This document shows, piece by piece, positions 42,197-49,668 of a DNA stretch of 62,846 bases; positions within the stretch are counted from its first letter, which is position 1; every line of letters begins with the position of its first letter. The notes beneath the pieces were generated by a model, which did not search any database, had not been told where the DNA came from, and saw only the letters and a list, made by a program, of their open reading frames with translations. Position numbers and translations under genes: made by a program. Location of the stretch: contig NZ_JAIEPN010000018.1 of NCBI RefSeq assembly GCF_019748365.1, forward strand, positions 1-62,846, in the 5' to 3' direction. The stretch is from Novosphingobium sp. (lineage in GTDB: Bacteria > Pseudomonadota > Alphaproteobacteria > Sphingomonadales > Sphingomonadaceae).

Positions 42197-43047
42197 GCTC
42201 TGTCACCCACCGCATGGCGCTGGTGTTGCTGCTTGCGACAGTCCAACCCGTTCGCGCGCAGGACCACGGGTTCTCGTCGACCGATCTGGATGCCGCCGCC
42301 CGCGCCGCCGACCCTTCCGCGCCCGAGATTGCGCGGGAGACCGAGGCCCTGCGCCGCGCCCTCGCGCTGAATCCCGCCGCCGCGCTTGGCCAGCGTGGCC
42401 GCGGCGAACGGCAGTTGCTGGCGGACGCGCTTGGCACCGGCGACGGACCCGGCGATCTGCGCGCGCGGTGGTTTGCCGGCGGTGCCATCCTGCAGACGAT
42501 CGCCGGCGGCGAGGCGCTGCTCTACAACCCTCTGGCGCGCGGCTGGCTCGCGCTTGCCTGGCGCAAGGAAGCCGGCGGGTGGCGGATCGTCGATGCCGAA
42601 GTCCGCGCTGCCGCGCCGGGTGGCTGGACCGACAGCGCGAAGCCCTATCGGCAGGCGCTGGCGCAGGATTATGCCGCAACCCGCCGCATCGTGCCGGTCG
42701 CCAATGGCGGATTGGCGGGACAGGCAACGGACCGCTGGCTGGCCGGCTTGTCCGCCTGGCTGCGGCAGCCGGGGGCGCAGGACGCGACCGATGCTGTTCG
42801 GCAGCGCATCCTGGCCGGCGCCACCGCACGCCTCGGCAGCCCGACCCTTGATCTGCTGCCGGCCCGGGTGCGCGCCACCTTCTGGCCGACGGGCGCCATC
42901 GGGCGCGCAGACGGCGGCGCGACCGTGCTCTTCGGTTCGGCCTTGCAGCCGCACATCATCGTCAGCGCCGACTTTGCGAACGGCGCGCGGCCTTCGCTGC
43001 AGAAGCTGTCCCTCATCAATCTTGATCATGCGGAGCTGGGCCAATGA
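42193..43047 (+). CDS. Exported protein of unknown function, second gene of kinase operon
   Basis: A 284-residue protein with a signal peptide (ALVLLLATVQPVRAQ) and a mixed helical body. LLYNPLARGWLALAWRKEAGGWRIVDAEVR is an NTF2-like strand pattern; PARVRATFWPTGAIGRADGG lies near the end. Coupled by ATGA to both neighbours. No family recognised. Probably periplasmic and a partner of the first protein. Confidence 0.7.
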   Translation: MSSVTHRMALVLLLATVQPVRAQDHGFSSTDLDAAARAADPSAPEIARETEALRRALALNPAAALGQRGRGERQLLADALGTGDGPGDLRARWFAGGAILQTIAGGEALLYNPLARGWLALAWRKEAGGWRIVDAEVRAAAPGGWTDSAKPYRQALAQDYAATRRIVPVANGGLAGQATDRWLAGLSAWLRQPGAQDATDAVRQRILAGATARLGSPTLDLLPARVRATFWPTGAIGRADGGATVLFGSALQPHIIVSADFANGARPSLQKLSLINLDHAELGQ

Positions 43048-45710
43048 TCTCCTCGCGTGTTGTGCGTTGCTGCGCTTCGGTGGCTATCGCGGCGCTGGTT
43101 CTGGAACCGCTGCCGCTGCTTGCCCAGGCCTTGCCGCAGGGACCGGCCTACCCCACCGCGCCCACTCCTTCTGCCGCGCCGCGCCCCCGGCAGCCGGCCG
43201 GGAACGCCAGCCCGCCGTCTGGCGGCACAACCGTACAGGTCGATGCACAGCGAACCGGCACCCCGGTTGCCGCACCCCCGGCACGACAGGTCGAGCTGCC
43301 CAACATCGACGTCCAGCTCGCCAATGGCTGGATCACGCAGCAGCAGCACGATGCCATCACGGCCCAGGTCCGCGCTGAGAATGACCGGCTGATCCGGCTG
43401 ACGACCGACAATATCCGTGATGCCATCCGGGCGCAGCAGCAGCTGAGCGATGGTCTGCTGGAATCGATCAGCAGTCTGGTTGGCGGGGGAACGCCCGATG
43501 TTGCCGAGCTGCAGCAGGCTTTGCGCGAATCCGGCTATGAAATCCCGCCCGGGACCTTGACCGACGATCCCCGGCGATCTGCCGAAGCGCTGATGAACCT
43601 GCTCGATCAGGCGGTGCGAACCGAACAGAACGCCGGCAACGTGGTCCGGCCGATCATGCAGGAGCAGAGCCGCGTGGTCGATCGACTGGTCGTGGCCAAT
43701 ATCGAGGCGCTGCGCGAAACCGGCCAGATTCCGCCTGACATGCTGCGGGAATACGAGCGCCTTTCGGCCAACGTTCACGACCGCGCCATCGCACGCATCG
43801 ACCGGCTGCTCTATGAGCACGACCGGCAAGTGGAAAATGTGGCCCGCGTGCTGAACGAGCGGCGGGACACGGCGGTAACCCAGCTCAGCAACGGGATCAC
43901 CGCCGTTCGCGACCGCTATGGCAGCGACCCGCGCAACTGGCCGCAAGCGCCGGGCCAGACTGCGCCTCAGCCGGGCTTCACGTATGGCGGGGTCCTGACG
44001 GCCGCCTGGGGCCGGCCGGGGTCAGGGCCGCAACCGCCGGCTCCACCGCCACCGCCGCCGCCCAATCCGCACGGTCTTCCGCCCTTGGGCGAGCCGACGG
44101 GAAGGCCGCTGCCGGGTCCGGAGGCCAATGAAACACCCTCGCCCACTCCGGAGCCGATATCGAACACGCCGCGAAGGCCGGTGCGGCGCGGCACGGTCCC
44201 CACCGGGGATCCCTATGAAGGACTGCGGGTTCCGCAGCAGCAGCCGGTTCCGCCGCGGCCAAGGCCCACACCACCACCGCGCGTGCCCGATCCGGTCGTG
44301 CTGACCGAAGTGCGCCGCACGCCTCCGCCGTCGCCCGTCGTCCTCAACGAAGTCCGCCGTGATCCCGTGGCCGATGAGCTGGGGCGCGATACGCGCGCGC
44401 CGTCAACCGGTTCGAGCGGCAACGGCGGCGGGATTGGCGGCATGATCGAATCGGTCATGGCCCGCATACCGCGCAATCGCGACGGCTCGATCGACTGGGC
44501 GCGTGTGCCGCTGGCGATCCGCGCGCAGATCATCCTCTATCAGTCACGCCACCCTTCGGGCGGCGGCGCGACCGGAGGGTTCGGGCAGGGCGGCGCAAGC
44601 TCGGACGATCCTCAAGTGGCCGAGCTTGCGCGCGGTCTTGACGAGCAGATCAGGCTCCAGACTGCCGCCGCTCGCCAATGGGAGCAGGATGCCAACTGGC
44701 GGCGGCTTGTCGAGGACCGCTTCAGCGACGGCGCGTGGGGTGCCTTTGCGCGAAATGGCGGGCTGACCGTTCTCGAACTCGAGCCGATCTATGCCGATTA
44801 CGACCCGCTCGGTTCGGTCCCGCCCGCACGGTCGCTATCATCGGCAGGCACGTCTCTTTCATCGGCGGGGAACTCGCTGTCGTCGGCCGGGATCTCGCTT
44901 TCGTCCGTGCCGTGGTCGCTGTCATCGGCGGGGCTCGACTACCGCGATCCGGCGGTCGAATCGCTCAATCAGGTGCTCTATGGCGTTGGCCAATACCGGC
45001 GCGGCCCGTTTGCCAGCGGTGGCAGCGATATCGACACGGCGCGCGCGGCGCAGATGGCCTACAATGCTGGCAGTTTCGATGTCCGCTACAACCGCAGCGG
45101 GAGCGAGAGCTTCGAGAGCGGCGGCCGGCTGGTCGGCTCGTTGTTCGGCTATGAGGAATCGTGGCTCCGGCTGCTGACCGCCAATGGCGCTGGCGGTATC
45201 GACACGCTGCTGGCCCAGCCGTTCAACGTTGTGCTGACGTGGGGCGACAAGTCGTTCGACCTCGACCTGCACATGACCGGGCCGCTCGGGCCAGACACGA
45301 CGAACCGGTTCCATATCTATTTCGATGCCCAGGGCGATCTTGCCAACCAGCCGTTCGCCAAACTGATCAAGGATTGCATCTGCGCATCAGGCTCGGAAGT
45401 CATCCTGACCTCGGCGCTCAACCGCGGCGGTGTCTACCGCGTTTCGGTGTTCAACTTCGGCGACCCGTCCGCGACATCGACCAATCTGTCCGCCCTTTCG
45501 AATGCGCGCATCGAGATCGTGCGCGGTGGCACCACGCAGTCTGTGGGCAATGGCACGACCATCATTGGCGGCCGGACGATCGTGTCGGTCAACGTGCCCA
45601 ATGTCGGCGCCGGCAACACCTGGGTCGCTGCCGAACTCGATCCTTCGAACGGCCGCATCACCCGCCCGGGGATCATCAGGCAATCACCCGGTTCGGCCGG
45701 GGTCGATTGA
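43044..45710 (+). CDS. Large exported repeat protein with DUF2135-like C-terminus
   Basis: 888 residues. Signal peptide (SVAIAALVLEPLPLLAQ); a helical, probably coiled region (~85-300, rich in DNIRDAIRAQQQL-type heptads); a Pro-rich stretch (~310-450); five 7-residue repeats SLSSAGT/N/I/PW/L (~597-631); and a beta-rich end with VVLTWGDKSFDLDLHMTGP and RFHIYFDAQG, which resembles DUF2135/YfaP domains (LTW..DVDLH). It contains CICASG with two Cys. The layout suggests a surface or periplasm-spanning structural protein. Central gene of the kinase operon. Confidence 0.72.
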   Translation: MISSRVVRCCASVAIAALVLEPLPLLAQALPQGPAYPTAPTPSAAPRPRQPAGNASPPSGGTTVQVDAQRTGTPVAAPPARQVELPNIDVQLANGWITQQQHDAITAQVRAENDRLIRLTTDNIRDAIRAQQQLSDGLLESISSLVGGGTPDVAELQQALRESGYEIPPGTLTDDPRRSAEALMNLLDQAVRTEQNAGNVVRPIMQEQSRVVDRLVVANIEALRETGQIPPDMLREYERLSANVHDRAIARIDRLLYEHDRQVENVARVLNERRDTAVTQLSNGITAVRDRYGSDPRNWPQAPGQTAPQPGFTYGGVLTAAWGRPGSGPQPPAPPPPPPPNPHGLPPLGEPTGRPLPGPEANETPSPTPEPISNTPRRPVRRGTVPTGDPYEGLRVPQQQPVPPRPRPTPPPRVPDPVVLTEVRRTPPPSPVVLNEVRRDPVADELGRDTRAPSTGSSGNGGGIGGMIESVMARIPRNRDGSIDWARVPLAIRAQIILYQSRHPSGGGATGGFGQGGASSDDPQVAELARGLDEQIRLQTAAARQWEQDANWRRLVEDRFSDGAWGAFARNGGLTVLELEPIYADYDPLGSVPPARSLSSAGTSLSSAGNSLSSAGISLSSVPWSLSSAGLDYRDPAVESLNQVLYGVGQYRRGPFASGGSDIDTARAAQMAYNAGSFDVRYNRSGSESFESGGRLVGSLFGYEESWLRLLTANGAGGIDTLLAQPFNVVLTWGDKSFDLDLHMTGPLGPDTTNRFHIYFDAQGDLANQPFAKLIKDCICASGSEVILTSALNRGGVYRVSVFNFGDPSATSTNLSALSNARIEIVRGGTTQSVGNGTTIIGGRTIVSVNVPNVGAGNTWVAAELDPSNGRITRPGIIRQSPGSAGVD

Positions 45711-45725
45711 GAAGGGGGACCCACG

Positions 45726-46649
45726 ATGCGCATCATACCAGGGCTGATTGCGGCCCTTGTCGCTGTCCCGGCGCTGGCCCAGACGGCACCGCCAGGGCCG
45801 CCAGCGTCGGCACCGCAAGGCAATATCGAGGAACGCGCGCGCCGCCAGTTGGGTGTTCCCGGCGAACGCGAACGGCAGGACGCCCTGATGACCGGCGATA
45901 CCGACATCCTCCTGCTGCGCCGCACCCCGCTGTTCACGCTCACGGCCTCGGGCGAGGTGAGCTACACCTCGAACGCCGCGCTTTCGCCCACCGATGCGCG
46001 CGAGGATGGCATTGGCGAGGCTTCGGTCGGGATCGCCATCGGATCGCGCATCGGCGGCAAGGTCGATGTCTTTGCCAGCGCGGCCATGGTCGGCGTGCGC
46101 TACTTCGAGACGCCCGGGCTCGACTACAATGCCTTCTCGGGCGCGATCGGCGCACGCGCCAGTCTGGGCAGGCTGAACGTGACCGCGACTTATCAGCCAT
46201 CGGTGGTGTGGAGCCGCGATTTCGGACGCCGACAGCTGACCTCGCACCGCTTCCGGCTGGGCGCCGCCCTGCCGTTCAGGCTCCGCGGCCTGACATTGGA
46301 GCCGGAACTCCACGGCGAGCGGGCGATCACGGCTCCGGGTTTCTACAGCGCGTGGAGTGGCGGCGGTTCCCTCACCATCAGCCGGGCGCTGGGGCGGCGA
46401 ACCCCTGTCTTCCTCTATGCGCACGTGGGGTATGACCGGCGCAGCTTCGACGATTACTTCGCCGCGTTCGTGGGGACGAGGCGGCTCGACGACAGCCTTT
46501 CGGCGGGCGCAGGTATCGTGTGGCGCCCCCGCAACTGGGGTGAGCTGCGCGCCTCCTACGCCTTCGGGCGCAACTGGTCGACCAGCGATGTCAACGGCTT
46601 CATCGCGCATTCCGGCACGCTCGGATTGACGGCGACGCTGCGTTTCTGA
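45726..46649 (+). CDS. Outer-membrane beta-barrel protein
   Basis: A 307-residue protein with a signal peptide (LIAALVAVPALAQT) and about twelve amphipathic strands (LFTLTASGEVSYTSN, VGIAIGSRIGGKVDVFA, LNVTATYQPSVVWSRD and others). It ends in LGLTATLRF, the terminal Phe recognised by the BAM complex. Two strands include the pair SRAL-GRRTPVFLYAHVGYDRRS. It lies 15 nt after the repeat protein gene. It could be the export channel or anchor for that protein (inference). Confidence 0.78.
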   Translation: MRIIPGLIAALVAVPALAQTAPPGPPASAPQGNIEERARRQLGVPGERERQDALMTGDTDILLLRRTPLFTLTASGEVSYTSNAALSPTDAREDGIGEASVGIAIGSRIGGKVDVFASAAMVGVRYFETPGLDYNAFSGAIGARASLGRLNVTATYQPSVVWSRDFGRRQLTSHRFRLGAALPFRLRGLTLEPELHGERAITAPGFYSAWSGGGSLTISRALGRRTPVFLYAHVGYDRRSFDDYFAAFVGTRRLDDSLSAGAGIVWRPRNWGELRASYAFGRNWSTSDVNGFIAHSGTLGLTATLRF

Positions 46650-46667
46650 TCGATTAGGCTGCCCGCC

Positions 46668-49040
46668 ATGTCGATGGATGCGCGTGCCCTGAAGATCGTC
46701 GAGGAGGCGCTGGCGCTCGATGGCTCCGATCGCGCCGCGTTCGTTGCCAGCGCGTGTGGTCCTGACGCCGAGCTGGCCGCGCGCGTGCAGGCGCTGCTGG
46801 CCCGCGATGACGATGATGCGCGGCTGTTCCAGACCGAAAGCTTCCTTCGCCCGCTGACCCTGGTCGAGGACATTCCGGGACGGTTCGGCCCCTACCGCGT
46901 CGTCGGCGAGATCGCGCGGGGCGGCATGGGCGCGGTGGTGAAGGCGGAGCGCGACGACGGCGTGTTTGCGGCGACCGTGGCGATCAAGCTGATCCGGGCC
47001 GATCTCGGCAATGACCGGGCGCGGCATCGCTTCGAGCAGGAACGGCGCATCCTCGCCCAGTTGCGCCATCCGGGCATCGTGCGCATCATCGACGGGGGCG
47101 CTGCGGACGGGCGGCCCTGGCTTGCCATGGATTTCATCGATGGCCGCCCGATCACCGAGGCGCTCGCCGATGCGCCCGTCAATGCGCGGCTGCTGGCATT
47201 CGAGCAGGTGTGCGAGGCGGTCGCGTTCGCTCACCGCAATCTGGTGATCCATGCCGACATCAAGCCTTCCAACGTGCTGGTCGATACCACAGGGCGCGTG
47301 CAGCTGCTCGATTTCGGCATCGCACGGCTGATCGCGGATCTCGACCCGGCAGAGGCGGGCGATCCCTATCCGCTGACCAAGGGATATGCCGCGCCGGAAC
47401 GCGCGGCGGGGATGGCGCCGACCATCGCCAGCGACGTCTTCTCGCTCGGCGTGCTGCTGCTCGGATTGCTCGGCAAGGACCTGCCGCGTGACGGCGCGGT
47501 CTACGAGCAAGGAACCCGCCTTCCGGTCGGCCAGCTTGAAGGCGACCTCAGGGCGATTGCCGCGCGGGCGCTCGCGGAGCAGCCTGCGGAGCGCTATCCC
47601 GATGTGCCGGCCTTGCTCGCCGACGTGCGCCGGCACCGGGCGTGGCTGCCGGTCGCCGCGCGGGCGGGCGAAGGGCGTCGCTATAGCGCCGGCCGCTTCA
47701 TCTGGCGGCACCGCAGGGGATTGGCGCTGACAGCGGCGGCCATGATCGGCCTGGCGGGTGCGACGGTGGTGAGCACGACCCAGTATCTGCGCGCCGAAGC
47801 TGCCCGCGCCGAAGCGGATCGCCGCTTTGCGGAGCTGCGCCGTCTGGCGGACTTCATGCTGGTCGAATTGAGCGACCGGCTCGCGGATTCGCCCGGCACT
47901 GTTCCGGCGCGGGCGCGGTTGGCGACCGTGGCGGGCGGCTATCTCGATCGCTTGCGGCAAGTTCCCCGCGCATCCGCCGATCTGCGGCTCGATACCGCGC
48001 GGGGGTATCGCCGGCTGGCCTCGATCGAGGGCCTTTCGGGCACGGCCAGCCTTGGTCGGCCCGATCGGGCGCGCGCCGCGCTTGCCCATGCCGATGCCTT
48101 GCTGAAGACATTGCCGGACGGGCCGGAGGTCGCCGAGGAGCGCGGTTGGGTCGCGCTGGGGTACTGGACGCTGATGGCCGACGCGCCACCTTCGTCGGCC
48201 AAGCTGGCCGAGGGATGCGCGCTGTTTGACCGGGTGCATCGGGCCGCGCCGACGCGCGAGAGCGCGACGTTGGGTGCCCTCGTCTGCCGCAAGAACGAGG
48301 CCTACGAACTGATCTGGGCGGCTGACCGGCCTCAATCGGCCATCCCGATCCTGCAATCGGCATTGGCCGAAGTGCGGGCTACGCGCTGGAGCCTGGCCTA
48401 CCGGCGCGATGCCGCCCTGCTGGAGGTGAACCTGCTCGGGCGGCTGGGTGATGCGATCTATTATGCGGGCGACAAGGCAGCGGCGCTTGCCCCGTTCGAA
48501 GCGCAGGAAGCGCTGGTGCGGCGCTGGCTGGCGCGCGGCACATCGCCTGTCTGGATCGACAAGCTGGGCGAAGCCACTTTCAACATTGCCGGCACGCTGG
48601 GCGAACTTCCGGGGCGGAGCGGCGAAAGCCTGAAGGTTGCGGACGAAGGTATCGGGGCGGTCCGGGGGGCGCTTGCTTTCGGAACCGATGCCAATCTGGA
48701 AAAGCGGCTGGTGATCCTGCTTGGCCAGAAGAGCCTTGCGCTCGCCGATCTGGGCGAGAAGCAGGCTGCAGCCAAGGTATCGGGCGAGGGCATCGCAATC
48801 CGCCGACGGCGCCTTGCCGGTGCCCCAAGCGACCCGCAGCGCCGCCGCGACCTCGCCGTAGCGCTGGTCAATCATGCCGCGCTTCTGGCGGAAGCGGGCC
48901 AGCGTGGGGCCGCCTGCGCGACCGTGCGTGAGGACGTCGCGCTATGGCAGGCGTTGGCGCGCGACAACCAGCTCGGCGCGCGGGATCGCAGCAACGATCT
49001 GCCCAAGGCGCAGGAGGCGGTCGTCCGCTATTGCGGCTGA
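46668..49040 (+). CDS. Transmembrane Ser/Thr protein kinase with helical-repeat sensor
   Basis: A 790-residue PknB-type kinase. N-lobe: GEIARGGMGAVVKAE (glycine loop) and VAIKLI (Lys); catalytic loop HADIKPSNVLV (Asp present, HRD Arg replaced by Ala, so non-RD); LLDFGIARL (DFG); TKGYAAPER. One membrane helix at about residues 350-373 (GLALTAAAMIGLAGATVVS), then about 400 residues of TPR-like helical repeats outside. It sits 18 nt after the barrel gene as the fifth gene of the operon. It converges with an ECF sigma gene, with a 13-nt overlap. Confidence 0.9.
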   Translation: MSMDARALKIVEEALALDGSDRAAFVASACGPDAELAARVQALLARDDDDARLFQTESFLRPLTLVEDIPGRFGPYRVVGEIARGGMGAVVKAERDDGVFAATVAIKLIRADLGNDRARHRFEQERRILAQLRHPGIVRIIDGGAADGRPWLAMDFIDGRPITEALADAPVNARLLAFEQVCEAVAFAHRNLVIHADIKPSNVLVDTTGRVQLLDFGIARLIADLDPAEAGDPYPLTKGYAAPERAAGMAPTIASDVFSLGVLLLGLLGKDLPRDGAVYEQGTRLPVGQLEGDLRAIAARALAEQPAERYPDVPALLADVRRHRAWLPVAARAGEGRRYSAGRFIWRHRRGLALTAAAMIGLAGATVVSTTQYLRAEAARAEADRRFAELRRLADFMLVELSDRLADSPGTVPARARLATVAGGYLDRLRQVPRASADLRLDTARGYRRLASIEGLSGTASLGRPDRARAALAHADALLKTLPDGPEVAEERGWVALGYWTLMADAPPSSAKLAEGCALFDRVHRAAPTRESATLGALVCRKNEAYELIWAADRPQSAIPILQSALAEVRATRWSLAYRRDAALLEVNLLGRLGDAIYYAGDKAAALAPFEAQEALVRRWLARGTSPVWIDKLGEATFNIAGTLGELPGRSGESLKVADEGIGAVRGALAFGTDANLEKRLVILLGQKSLALADLGEKQAAAKVSGEGIAIRRRRLAGAPSDPQRRRDLAVALVNHAALLAEAGQRGAACATVREDVALWQALARDNQLGARDRSNDLPKAQEAVVRYCG

Positions 49041-49528
49041 TCGGGCTTCAAGGCATCGAGCAGCCATAGCCGTGCTGCCTGCCAGCGCCGCTTGACCGTG
49101 GCTGGCGACTGATCGAGGACCACCGCGATCTGATCGACCGGCAGACCGACAAAGAAGCGCAATTCCACGATCTGCGCCAGTTCCGGGGCCGTGCTCTCCA
49201 GCCGGACCAGCGCGGCATCAAGCGCCTCGATCTCGACGTCCTGCGCCAGGGGCGTATCAAGAAAGACGTCCGGGGCCTGGCGCTTTGCCCTGCGGCGGCT
49301 GCGCACCGCATCGAGCATGGCCTGCCGCATGATGCGAGCGCTGGTGGCGAAGAAATGCTGGCGATCATTCCAGCTCATCCGTTCCAGCCGCACGATCCGG
49401 ATGGCTGCCTCATTGACCAGTTCGGTTGGCTGAAGCGTCAGCAAGGGCGCCTCGCGCCGCAGCATCCGGGCCGCTGCGGCACGCAATTCGTCGTACAACG
49501 CCGCCAGTGTCGCATCCCGGTCGAGCAC
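49028..49528 (-). CDS. ECF-type RNA polymerase sigma factor
   Basis: A 166-residue sigma factor with region 2 (LTLQPTELVNEAAIRIVR, WNDRQHFFATSARIMRQAML) and region 4 (IVELRFFVGLPVDQIAVVLDQSPATVKRRW). The LQPTELVNEA and DRQHFFATSA motifs belong to the ECF subgroup often linked to Ser/Thr kinases. There is no anti-sigma gene, which fits control by the adjacent kinase. It overlaps the 3' end of the kinase gene on the other strand. Target promoters are unknown. The gap 49529-49668 shows no gene. Confidence 0.9.
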   Translation of the reverse strand: MLDRDATLAALYDELRAAAARMLRREAPLLTLQPTELVNEAAIRIVRLERMSWNDRQHFFATSARIMRQAMLDAVRSRRRAKRQAPDVFLDTPLAQDVEIEALDAALVRLESTAPELAQIVELRFFVGLPVDQIAVVLDQSPATVKRRWQAARLWLLDALKPDQPQ

Positions 49529-49668
49529 GTTACCTCCCCCGGCGAAATCCCCGGATGGCTATTTCCTACAACGACTTGGCAGCGGGGCATATCCGCAATC
49601 GAGCTGCGCGCCTGTCCCGCGATAGGGCTTCCTGCGCGGGGAGGGGCAGGGCGGCCGGCATGACCCGC

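Noticed and set aside
45684..48875. A 1063-codon open frame antisense to the barrel and kinase genes
   Set aside because: The sense strand has intact kinase and beta-barrel motifs; the antisense product is Arg/Gln/His-rich with no recognisable fold.
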